A stretch of DNA of 42,436 nt from Reclinomonas americana ATCC 50394 (taxonomy: Eukaryota > Jakobida > Jakobea > Jakobida): contig PS015196.1 in NCBI GenBank assembly GCA_048213135.1, forward strand, positions 41,224-83,659, given 5' to 3'. The translations under genes and the position numbers were made by a program. Positions 21,289-32,300 of this stretch are shown here, one piece after another. Position 1 is the stretch's first letter. The number at the start of each line of letters is the position of its first letter. Under the pieces are notes generated by a model that was not told the DNA's origin, searched no databases, and saw nothing but the letters and a program-made list of their open reading frames with translations.

Positions 21289-21836
21289 GAGAACTGGGGT
21301 GCAGGCGTAGAGAGTTGTCGCTGGATGCGTGGTCACTGCGTTCAAGAAATCAATTAAGTTGACAACCTGGTTTGGAGTGGGAGCGCGCAAGCGCATACGA
21401 TTGTCGTTGTGACGGCTCCGACTCCTTCTCTAATGCTTCTGGAGAAGTACATCTCTCTCTCTCTCTTTCACGGATTTTGACCAGCACTGGCGTTACGGAT
21501 CGTGGAATCTGGGGTTGAGAGTTCAAGGCCAAGAGGTGACTGTTTGAGATTGGAGGGTCCCTGCGTTGCGAGGGTAAGAGTACGAGGGTCGAGTGTGGAT
21601 GGTCGAGGGTTGAGGGTTTAGGGTTGAGGGTTTAGGGTTGAGGGTCAAGGGTTGAGGTTGAGGGACGAGGGTCGAGGGTCAAGTGTCGAGGGTTGAGGGT
21701 TGAGGGTGGAGATCTCAGGGTCGAGGGTGGATTGTGCGCAGCATTACCGCTGACCGAGGGTGAGAATGTTCAGGATCGAGGGAATGCAGAACACAGGAAA
21801 CTGATGACGGCGAGGACCTGGCATTTGCAAGAGAGG
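21289..21836. other. Intergenic region between VOC and PNO1
   Basis: No gene is visible. It holds the VOC 3' flank, a short TC run near 21450, and the degenerate GGGTTGA/GGGTTTA array at 21600-21735. Confidence 0.6.
21600..21735 (+). repeat. Degenerate telomere-like heptamer array
   Basis: Runs of GGGTTGA, GGGTTTA, GGGTCGA and GGGTCAA occur in head-to-tail order. Two units equal the TTTAGGG telomere repeat of plants and several protists; the rest are variants of it. Confidence 0.7.
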
Positions 21837-22596
21837 GAAAATTAGCCGGAATGTGGACAGCTGCGCGTAGCATCGTCTGCGAAGAGAACAGATCACAGAT
21901 CCCACAGAACTCAAGTTGGGTGCACGATGCCAAGGCAAGCAGAACACTTGGAGGCCAAAGAGTGACCAACTTCACATGAACGTCGCAGGACACTCCCCTT
22001 TCCCTTTCCCATTCCCCATTTCCATGTCGCGAGAAGACGAAACCGTAATCACCACCGACGAGCTCGAAGCCGGCGGCTTTGACGGCGACGACTTTGAGTT
22101 GGAGGGCGCTGAAGGCGACGGATACGCGGACGTCGACGGAAGCGAGTTGCCCAATGAGGGCACCTCGTACGCGAAGCATAGGAACACGAAGGAGAACAAG
22201 CTCCAGAGTGCAGGTGACTGGCACTGTGAAGGGGAAAGAAAGTGAACTGCAGAATGCGGTGGAGAAGAAGAAAATTAGCGGGAATGTGGACCGCTCCGCG
22301 TTGCAGCTTCCTTGAAGAGAATAGATTACAGATCTCACAGAGCTGCAGTTGAGTGCATACTGCCAAGGCAGACGGAACACAAGGAGGCCAAAGAATGGCC
22401 GACTTCACATGAACGTCGCAGGACACTCCCCTTCCCATTCCCCTTTCCCTCCCTTTCCATGTCGCGAGAAGACGAGACCGTAATCACTACTGAAGAGCTG
22501 GAAGCCGGCGGCTTTGACGGCGACGACTTTGAGTTGGAGGGCGCTGAAGGCGACGGATACGCCGACGGAAGCGAGTTGCCGAATGAGGGCACCTCT
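21837..22596. repeat. ~434 bp tandem duplication of PNO1 promoter and first exon
   Basis: GAAAATTAG starts copy 1 at 21837 and copy 2 at 22270. ATGTCGCGAGAAGACG follows at 22024 and 22459, a period of 433-435 nt. About 330 nt are conserved per copy, covering the upstream region and the first ~45 codons. The copies differ by substitutions and a 6-nt insertion. Confidence 0.88.
22024..22245 (+). pseudogene. Truncated duplicate of PNO1 first exon
   Basis: It encodes [20 protein letters not shown] and continues like PNO1 through ELPNEGTS. It then diverges to YAKHRNTKENK and stops, without a GTGAGA donor at the equivalent place. It could still be transcribed from its duplicated promoter. Confidence 0.7.
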
Positions 22597-25202
22597 GGAG
22601 CCTCTGACTCTGCAGCAGCTGGTGCTGCAGCAGTGCCGCGCTTTGGCCCACTGTCGGCGAAGAAGCTGAAGGAGGTGAGAAGGCGTATTGAGAGAGAGAG
22701 AGAGATTGTGACTTTTTTGGGCTCTCCTTTGAGGCGCTTTCAGCTGTGCTGCACCTTGGCGCACACTTTGCGCATACGTTGCACGCGCTTGCACTCACTT
22801 AACGCACACTTTCACACACTTTACGCACACTTTTCACTCGTACTCTTGTTACTTTCCACTCACATCGTGCACGCCTTCTGCACACGCTCTCTGTCTCTGC
22901 ACTCTTGCATTGTCGCCCTCAGCGCGACGCAGTTTCCGGGGCGTCTTTGGTGGTGTTGGTGTTGTGCGTGTGTGTGTCTGTGCATGTGAATGTGCACTTG
23001 CACTTTTTTCACACTTTTTTCCTCGCCCGTCCCCTCTGACTCCGTCTTTGTTTGTGTGCCTGTGTAGCTGTGAGTGTGATGATTGCTGCGAATGCAGTTT
23101 CTTTCAGTCACTCTCCCTCAGTCACACCCTCAGTCACACATCCTCGTCACACTCGCAGTCACACTCTCAGTCGCACCCTCTCAGTCGCATCCTCTCAGTC
23201 GCACTCCCAATCACACTCTCAGTCACACTCTCAGTCACACTCTCAGTCACACTCTCAGTCGCACCCCCTGTCACACTCTTAGTCGCACCCTCAGTCACTC
23301 CCTCAGTCGCACCCTCAGTCGCACCATCAGTCACCCACTCAGTCACACTCTCAGTCGCACTCAGTCACACCTGCAGTCTCATTCTCAATCACACTCTCAG
23401 TCGCACCCTCAGTCACACTCCCTCAGTCACACTCTCAGTCGCACCCTTTGTCGCACCTGCAGTCGCACCCTCAGTCGCACCTGCAGTCTCATTCTCAGTC
23501 GCACCCTCAGTCGCACTCTCAGTCGCACCCTCAGTCGCACCCGCAGTCACACTCTCAGTCGCACCCTGCCACACTCTCAGTCTCCTACTCAGTCACACTC
23601 TCAGTCACACTCAGTCACACCCTCCCTCTCCCTCTCACTCACCGCTCTCTTCCCCCTCACAGGCCGTGAAGAAGGAGTACCGCAAAATCCCTGTTCCCCC
23701 ACACCGATTCACGCCGCTGAAGAAGAGTTGGGCGCGCTTGTACCAGCCACTGGCAGAGCACATGAAGCTGCAAGTGCGCATGAACCTCAAGTCGCGCAGC
23801 GTGGAGATTCGAGTTGCGTTGATGTGAGGAGTGAGGGAGAAGGATCGATTGCTCTCTTCTCCTTCTGCTGGGTCTGTCTCTTCTTTTTTTGTCGACTCTT
23901 CTCAGTGACTCTCTCTCTCTCTCAAGTATTGCCAATCTTTGTGCATAATTCTCTTCCCTTCCTCACATCGTGTCCTTCTCTTCCTCCGCTCCTTTCATCT
24001 CTATTTCACCCCAGGTCTTCTTCAGTGTGGTGCTTATCTCGTTCGTGTCGTTGTGTTTTCTTTCCCATTCCCATTCCTCCACGCCTCTTCTCTGCCCTCC
24101 CCCTCATTCCTTATCCATTCTCCTCACCATTCCCCTTCTCCACGGTTCCCCTTCTCACATTCCTCTTCTCCACGCTTCTCTTCTCCACGCGTCTTTTCCA
24201 CGCTTTGCTTTCTCCACGCTTCGCCTTCTCCACGCTTCGCCGTCTCCCCGCTTCTCTTCTCCACGCTTCTCTTCTCCACACTCTGCCTTCTCCACGCTTC
24301 GCCTTCTGCAGGCGTCTCTTCTCGACGCTTCGCCTTCTCCACGCTTCGCCTTCTCCACGCTTCGCCTTCTCCACGCTTTGCCTTCTCCACGCTTTGCCTT
24401 CTCCACGCTTCGCCTTCTCCACACTTCGCCTTCTCCACACTCTGCCTTCTCCACGCTTCGCCTTCTCCACGCTTCTCTTCTCCACGCTTCTCTTCTCCAC
24501 TCTTAGCCTTCTTCACCATTCCCCAACTCCACGCCTTGCCTTCTCCACGCTCTCCCTTCCCCACCCTTTCCCATTTCTCACCCTTCTCTGTTTACCTTCC
24601 CTTCTCCGCCCTTCCGTTCCCTCCCTTTCACCTTCCCCATCCTCAGACGTGCGCCGAAACGGAGGACCCCGGCGCCATCCAAAAAGGCGCCGACTTTATC
24701 GCCGCCTTCCTCATGGGCTTCGAAATCGAGGATGCCGTGGCACTGCTGCGTATGGACGACCTGTACGTCGACACGTTCGAGATCCACGACGTGAAGACAC
24801 TGAAGGGCGACCACTTGTCGCGTGCCATTGGCCGCATCGCCGGCAAGGACGGCAAGACCAAGTTCACGATTGAGAACTCGACAAGAACACGCATTGTGCT
24901 GGCCGACACCAAGATTCACGTGCTGGGCTCGTACTCTAATGTTGCGTGTCGGGATACAGGATGTATTGTGCGAGGTTTCTTCGACTTTCTCCTGTTGCAC
25001 TCTCGCTCTCTCTACCTCAGTGTCTCTTCCTCTCGTTATCGTCGCTCTCTATCTTGGTGACAGCATCTTCTCTTTCTCATGCCGACCGCGGTCTCGTATG
25101 TTCCTCTTGCGTATCGCCTTGCATTTCGATCCTGTATTTCGGTGGCGCACAGCGGTGGAAGGTACCGTCTATTACAGGAAGTGTGTCTTCTGTGATGAGC
25201 AA

Positions 25203-25243
<41 letters not shown>

Positions 25244-26003
25244 CCTCTCTCTTTCCCACTCTCTCATCGTGTCTCTCCTCATCCTACTGAAGCCAGAAGG
25301 CATCATCGTGATTGCGCGTCTTCAGAGATGAACATCTGTCTCTCCCTCCCTCCTTCACTCGCGCCTCTCGTGCTGTCTCTCCCTCTCCTCCTCCGCTTCC
25401 ACCTCTCGTACTTTGTTGTCTCTCTTCATGCCAGTGAAAGCTGAAGTCACCGTCGTGATTGTGCGTCTTCAGAAACGATCATTTTTTCTCACTCTTTTCA
25501 GCTCCATTTGTACTCTCATATCCTTCTCTCGTCATTCCACTGAAACTTGAGGGCATCATCTTGTACAGGGATTTCCTTTCTGACGAGCCTCTCTTCGTCT
25601 TCTTCTTGTTCTTCTCTCTCACTCTTTGTGACCCACTCTTTCATCTCGAACTCTTAAATCTCTCCTCGATTCGCTGAATGTTGAAGGCATCGTCGATGCC
25701 AGTAATTGTGTGTCTCCAGAGACTCTCTCTTTGCAAACTGTCTTGTACTCTTGTGTCTCTCATCACTCTACTGAGCCGTCTTGTCCTTTCCGCTGCCTTC
25801 CTTCCCCTTCCCTCTTCCCCCTTCCCCTCATCACCCTTTTCCCTTCTTCCCCTCTTCCCCCTTCCCCTCACACCCCCCTTCCCCTCTTTTAGATCAAGAT
25901 CGCCCGCGACGCCGTCGTCTCCCTCATCCTCGGCTCCCCGGCCAACAAAATCTTCGCCAAGCTGCGCACCGTCATGGGACGCATGGCCGATCGGAGGTTT
26001 TAA
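22459..26003 (+). CDS. PNO1: PNO1/Dim2, KH-domain 40S ribosome assembly factor
   Basis: PNO1 (yeast Dim2) binds pre-18S rRNA, partners the Nob1 endonuclease, and works in nucleolus and cytoplasm on small-subunit maturation. Exons: 22459-22674, 23663-23812, 24647-24940, 25893-26003, all phase 0, giving 256 residues, the usual family length. The N-terminus is acidic ([20 protein letters not shown]). Then come [17 protein letters not shown], the first KH-like region ([15 protein letters not shown]), [17 protein letters not shown], and the KH domain with [34 protein letters not shown] and IHVLGS. It ends [18 protein letters not shown] (TAA). The long introns (988, 834, 952 nt) are filled with minisatellites. 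Two donors are GTTGCGT. A partial duplicate of the 5' end lies immediately upstream. It converges on the giant TIG gene, with stops 188 nt apart. Confidence 0.95.
23110..23625. repeat. 12-bp minisatellite in PNO1 intron 1
   Basis: The unit is TCAGTCACACTC with A/G and C/T variants, repeated about 40 times. It creates long spurious Ser-Gln-Ser-His reading frames. Confidence 0.92.
24165..24505. repeat. 16-bp minisatellite in PNO1 intron 2
   Basis: The unit is CTTCTCCACGCTTCGC with variants, repeated about 20 times. All three frames stay open for long stretches, but it lies between two solid PNO1 exons. Confidence 0.9.
25290..25740. repeat. Four degenerate ~130-nt repeats in PNO1 intron 3
   Basis: Related segments begin near 25290, 25435, 25540 and 25676. 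Each has a core like TGAAGxxxGAAGGCATCATC and a following GTGATTGYGCGTCTTCAGA-type stretch in three of the four. Confidence 0.55.
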
Positions 26004-26191
26004 GGGGGCGCGGTAAAATTGTAGCAGGAGATGAAATTATGTGAGTCCGAACTTATAAAACAGCGGTGGTCNNNNNNNNNNNNNNNNNNNNGCTGCGTCT
26101 GTTTAATTTCTGCTGATCCACGGCGCGCGCAACACACACGTTCTCGCACAATAACGATTCAAAAATGGGGGAGTGAGACCACAGCGCGCGC

Positions 26192-26338
26192 TTACAGCTC
26201 CTCGTCGAGGAAGCGCGTGTACAACTCGGTCTTCTTTTGCGGAGGTGCCACCGTCTTCTTCTTGCACCAGTCGTGCTTGAGGCCGTACCAAATCACAAAG
26301 ATCACCAGCGCGGCTCCGACAATGGAGAAGACCACAGC
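26192..26338 (-). other. C-terminal exon: transmembrane helix and cytoplasmic tail
   Basis: The helix begins in the previous exon (YVIAL) and continues AVVFSIVGAALVIFVIWYGL here. It is followed by a basic tail (KHDWCKKKTVAPPQKK) and an acidic end (TRFLDEEL, stop TAA). The tail is about 28 residues and has no recognised signalling domain. The polarity fits a type I membrane protein. Confidence 0.9.
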
Positions 26339-29300
26339 CTGCGTGTGGATGAGTCGCTATGCACACAGACAGCAAAAAAGATGACGACGACGACCACAGC
26401 AATAACGCAACAAGAGCAATCACATAGGCCGGTGTGCCGCTGGCAGTGGCGCTGACAGAGATCTGGCTGCTGGCCACTGTGACGAAATTGGTCGAGTCCG
26501 CAAAGCGGATGCACATTTGGTAGGAGCCAGTGGAGGAGATCGACAGCGGGAAGGTGTCCTGATCGCCAATCTGGCTGTTGGCTGTTTGAGGGGATAAAAA
26601 GAAGTTAGGAGTCTCGCGAGGTATCGTCACACGCTTCACCACCATGCGCAACTAATGACGCCGAGGGACACCGACGGGTCGTTCGACAGCGTGGTCTGCG
26701 ACTGGCACTGCACCGTCGGCTGCACGATGCGAATCACATCGGCCGAGGTGAGACCAGTGCCCGACACCGTCATTGTGATTTGCGTGTTGACGACAAAGCT
26801 GGTCGGGGTGAAGCCGGTGGTCGTCGGCACGGCCACGGCCACCACGCCGTTGCGCACCGTCTGGAAGTTCGAGAAGCCCGAGAAGCGGATGCAGATCTGC
26901 GGCGAGGGATGAGTGAGCAGCAAAGAAAGGAGCATCACAACCGGGAGAGTGTGGACAACCAAATAAGGCGTCCAACAATCAGGGGGAATGTGTTACAACG
27001 AGGCCAGGTGCGTCACAACCAANNNNNNNNNNNNNNNNNNNNNNNNNNNNNNNNNNNNNNNNNNNNNNNNNNNNNNNNNNNNNNNNNNNNNNNNNNNNNN
27101 NNNNNNNNNNNNNNNNNNNNNNNNNNNNNNNNNNNNNNNNNNNNNNNNNNNNNNNNNNNNNNNNNNNNNNNNNNNNNNNNNNNNNNNNNNNNNNNNNNNN
27201 NNNNNNNNNNNNNNNNNNNNNNNNNNNNNNNNNNNNNNNNNNNNACGCAACTGCATAGGCACCGACTTGCGCAATCGTGGCCTGGAAGCTCAGCACCGTG
27301 GCCGCATCATTAATGGTCTGAACCGAACCAACGGTGACTCCTGGCGCGTTGACTGGCGATCCCTGCGTGCAGTCGCCGCTCTCCTGGATAATGACGATCG
27401 AGTCGGACGGGCGCAGACCCTGACCAACGACGCTAAACGTGGTCACAATGACCGACGAGCGCACGGCCACTGGCGGGCCAAAGTTGTTGGTGGAGGGTGC
27501 TGTGATTAATACGCAAGTAATGGACGTGAGTGATGGAGAAATCCACAGTTCAAGAAAAGAAGCATTTTTCAAGAAGATCGCAAGAACAGGACCATCTCTC
27601 TCTCTCACACACACAAACAAACTTTTCACATTTCCTCTCTCTTTTGCTCACTTTCTATGATTCTCTAACTCCTTCACAGCAAAACACTCAGCACCACAAC
27701 AGGACCCACGATCAAGCCACGAGACACGCGCATCAACACAAAACCCCCCGAACATTCAAAAACGAAAACACACGACGATCATACGTCAAGAGATTAGCAC
27801 AGCGCACGAATCAAACGAGCAGAGAGGACACGCCAGAAAAGCACAAACAGAGACATAGCTGATAACTCAGGTGAATAACGAAATATGCCCACGCATACTC
27901 AACCACAAAAGAACTAAACATAACCACATCTTCAACTTAAACCTGAGAATACACGCACACGCACACAAGCACGCACACACACACACACACACACAACTGC
28001 ATCTTTCTCACTCTCCTCCTGTCCTTCTCCCCTTCCCCTTCCCATTCACCTCCCTCCCCTCCCCCTTCCCCTTTTCTTTCCCTTCCCTTGACCCCTTCCC
28101 TCCACCCCTCCCCCTTCCCCTTTCCTTCCCCTTTGACGAAACTGATGGACTGAATTGTCCCTGGCACCGCGCTCGGCGACGTCGGCTGATTGGTGCCCCG
28201 GAACGACACACAGAACATAAAATTGGCCAGCGCCGTGGGCGTCACCGGCACAATCAAATTCGACGTGGTCGGATCCACCGACGGCGAGCCGACCGACACC
28301 AGTGGCGAGTTGCCCGACGCATTGCTGCAGGTCGCGCGCACCACAATTGCAGGTGACGCGGACCGCGCAGAGAGCGAGCTGCCATCGGCGACTCCCTCCG
28401 CACCCGTGGTCATGTCGGGGGTGATGACAAACACCTGATTGAAGGAGCTCATGGCCGCGCCAGTAATCATCACATTGTTGATGGCATTCAGTGCCATGGG
28501 TGGGGCGGTGATGCCAATGGTTTGCGGCGCTGTGACGCGAGGAAGACAGTGAGTGAGTGCGCGCGGGCGGGCGGGTAACAAAAAGGAAGAATTGCACTGG
28601 CGACGAAACTGGTGACCACCAAAGCCGGCGAGCCCGCCAGCGTAGTGTACGTCGAGGAGCCCGAGAAGAGCATGCACGGAGTGTACGAGCCGGCCGTCGA
28701 GCCAGTAATGGTCACAAACAGCATGGTGCCCGTTGAGTTGGCGGTCACCGTGCCAATATTGAAGGACGAGTTGCTCATGACATTCTGTGCGCGCACATAA
28801 GAGGAAGGTGAGACGCAGCATAGACAATCCTGAAAAGGAAGCCGCACGAAACATTGCCACCGCACGTCGTGCCAGAGCCGACAATGGCCAAGACGGAGTT
28901 GGTGGCCGCGAGGTACTGTCCTTTCATGGTGAACACCACAGCAGCGCCCGGTCCAATAGACAGCGGCCATGCCAGCGATTGCACGGCAGCTAAAATAGAG
29001 TGAGTCAGACGAAATGTGTTATGACAACAAGCAATGCTAAAATAACGCACAGTTGACGGTGAGAGTGCCGTTGGTGACGGAGCTGTAATTGGCGGTGCCG
29101 TTCAGCTTGATACACAGCCTGTACTGGCCGGCAGCTTGCACGTTTACAGTGATGACCAACAGCGAACTGGAGACCGCCGTGATAGTGGAGATGGAGAATC
29201 CGCTCTGTTCAGAGATGGTGAGCACACTCCACTTTCTCTCCTCTTTTCTCTTCCAGTCCCACTCACCGCCACCGGCGGCTGCGGCACGGCGCACGAATTG

Positions 29301-32300
29301 GTGACAGCCGTCGCCGTAATAGTGTTGGACGAATTCAGCTGCGAGCCGGAGATGCTAATGGTCACGGAGGTGTTGGCGGCGATCTGTGTGGGCGCCATGT
29401 TCGAGGTTGTGGAGCCTGCAAATCGGATTAGGGAGATACGAGTTTAGCGGTGCGGGACAGCTGACAGTGATTCGAGGAGACAAGGAAGGAAGAGAGCAAC
29501 GAAGATTGCCGTCGTTGCTCTCTTTTCTCATCGCTGCTCTCGTTCTCTCTCTCTCTCGCTGCTCTTTCTCGCTGCTGCTCTCTCCTTCTCTCGCTGCTCT
29601 CTCCTTCTCTCGCTGCTCTCTCCTTCTGTCGCTGCTCTCTCCTTCTGTCGCTGCTCTCTCCTTCTGTCGCTGCTCTCTCCTTCTGTCGCTGCTCTCTCCT
29701 TCTGTCGCTGCTCTCTCCTTCTGTCGCTGCTCTCTCCTTCTGTCGCTGCTCTCTTCTTCTGTCGCTGCTCTCTTCTTCTGTCGCTGCTCTCTTCTTCTGT
29801 CGCTGCTCTCTTCTGTCGCTGCTCTCTTCTGTCGCTGCTCTCTTCTGTCGCTGCTCTATCCTCTCGCTGCTGCTCTCTCCTCTCTCGCTGCTCTCCTCTT
29901 CTCTCGCTGCTCTCCTCTTCTCTCGCTGCTCTCCTCTTCTCTCGCTGCTCTCCTCTTCTCTCGCTGCTCTCCTCTTCTCTCCCTACTACCCCTCTCCCTT
30001 TCCGCAATCCTCCCTTTCCCTTTCCCCCCTCCCTTACCGTTGATGGACAACACTCCCACCAGCGACGGCTGATTGTTACCAAAGTACGTGACACACACAT
30101 TGTAGTTGGCCACCGGCACCGCGTTGACGGAGATGCTGAAGACCAGCGCCTGCGGCCCAAGCGAGCTCAGCGACGAGATGGAGGTGACAGTCGGGTCGTT
30201 CTGCTGCGCCGATCCGCAGCTGATGACGCTGTTGACGACCAGCACCGAGTTGTTGGTTGCCGCAAAGTTGGCACCCTGCACGGTGACTTGCGTCAGCGTG
30301 TTCGGGCCAATGGCCGCGGGCACAAGGGCGGTGGAGGTCGGCGCTGTGAACGCAAGCACATTAGTGAGAAGTGGTTCGTTCAGACACGAGATGAATGCAC
30401 GCAGACATACCGAGAACGGAGAGGACACCCGAATTGACGGCCACGTAGTTGACGGAGCCAGAGAACCTGCGATGGCAAGTGAGATACTCAGCCGAGACAT
30501 GTTCCATGTGAATAGCACGCAACAGAATGCACAGCTGCATCGACTGAGCCTGGCTGGTGGTGAAACCAACGGACACGATATTGGCGCCCTGAATGTTGAG
30601 CGAGCCAGTCGTCATGGTGGTGCTCGGTGGCAGTTGCGGATTCTGCGAGTTGCACGACTGCGAGTTGGTCGTCAACGTCATGGCGACAGTGGCGCCCAGC
30701 TGGCTTCCAGAGACAGTGACAGTCGTCTGTGTGGCGAACGGCACTTGCGACGGAGTGACGGACGTCGTGTTGGCGGAGATCTCTGCATGGAGGCAGTGAG
30801 TCGGAAATTGAAGGTACTTGGAAAAGATATGAATGACGCAACGCTGCAGGGTGAACGTGCCACCTTGCACAGTGACGAACGAAACGCCGTTCTGCAGCCT
30901 GTTGGGCACGAACGAAAAAAGTTAGAAACCAAGTTGCCAAGCATGCTCCATTCCTCTCGCTCTGCTCCATTCCTCTCGCTCTGCTCCATTCCTCTCGCTC
31001 TGCTCCATTCCTCTCGCTCTGCTCCATTCCTCTCACTCTGCTCCATTCCTCTTGCTCTGCTCTTTCCCCTCCCGCTTATGGACGCAACTTGATGCAAATA
31101 TTGTAGGTGCCCAGCGCAGCATTGCCAGTGGCAATTGGCACCGTCATGAGGTTGCCACCGCCAGTCGGCGTGCCAATGTTGAAGCCAGCGGCGGCAGTCG
31201 GGTTGGACGCGACACACGAACTCGCCGCCGGCACCACCACAATATTGTTGGTGGTCTGCAGGTTAAAGCCGGTAATGGTCACCGACGTGGTGGCGTTAGG
31301 CGCCAAAAGCACCGGGTTGAAGCTGGTGGTGGTGGCATCTGCGCGGACACAGAGAGGGTGGTGAGACAACAGACAAGGTGATTTCACTCTCCCTCTCACA
31401 CACCAACTCTCTTCGCTTCCTCCTCCTCTTTCTTCTCCTCATCTCACTCTCTTTCTCTCTCTTTCTCTTTTCTTTCTCTCTCTCCCACTCTCTCTAGAAC
31501 ACCAATTCGCGTTGTCTCCTCCTCCTTCTGATCTCCCTCTCTCACTCTCCATCTCACTTCCCACCCTTCTCCTCTTTCACTTGCCCTTCCATCCCCTTCT
31601 CCTTCCCCCACTCACCCGTGATTCCCAATTGTCCATTGATGACGGCCACATACGCCGGCGCTCCCGAGAACTTGATGCAAGTAACGTACTGACCGGCGGG
31701 ACCCGAAATCTGCACCGTCTCGTTGCTGATGCTCGTGCTGGCGACCGCGCTCACTGTCACCGTGTTCACTTGAGCGGAAGTTCCGCAAGTGCCACCCGAC
31801 GCAATCACTTGGATCGAGTCGTTGGCGCCAAAGCCGTAGCCTTGAACTGCGCAGTTATCGAAAAGAATGAGGGGTCACTGATTGTGCGTACGTAATTCCA
31901 CATCCACCAACTGCATCGCAACTGGTGACAGTCTTGGACGGGTTGCCGCTGCCAATGGTGGCCGGCGAAATGCCGGTGGTGCCCTGCACACCGAGGTTGC
32001 CGCCATTGACCAGCACGTATTGATTGGTGCCGGTGAACTGCAGGCAGACGAGGTAGGCTCCCGGTGAGCTAATCGCCACACCGCTGATGACGAGTTGCGT
32101 GGGCGGTGTGCCGGCAGTGACGAGGCCAATGACCACACCCGAGGCGGGTGCCGGGTCGGTGGCGCAGTTGCCGCCAGCGGGGAGGATCTTGATGGCGTCG
32201 GTGCCGGAGAAACTGCGGGTGAGGGAAAGGGTGAGCAGGGTAAGGGAGAAAGAGGCAAAGAGGGAGAAAGAGGGAAAGAGAGAGAGAGACAAAGAGGGAG

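Noticed and set aside
23083-24873. A 596-residue plus-strand open frame rich in Ser-Gln-Ser-His and Leu-His-Ala-Ser
   Set aside because: It is created by the 12-bp and 16-bp intronic minisatellites of PNO1. The real PNO1 exons overlap it in other frames.
29528-30160. Glu/Arg-rich minus-strand open frame (QREKERAATEGESS-like)
   Set aside because: It is the 19-bp minisatellite read through. The exons on either side join in phase without it.
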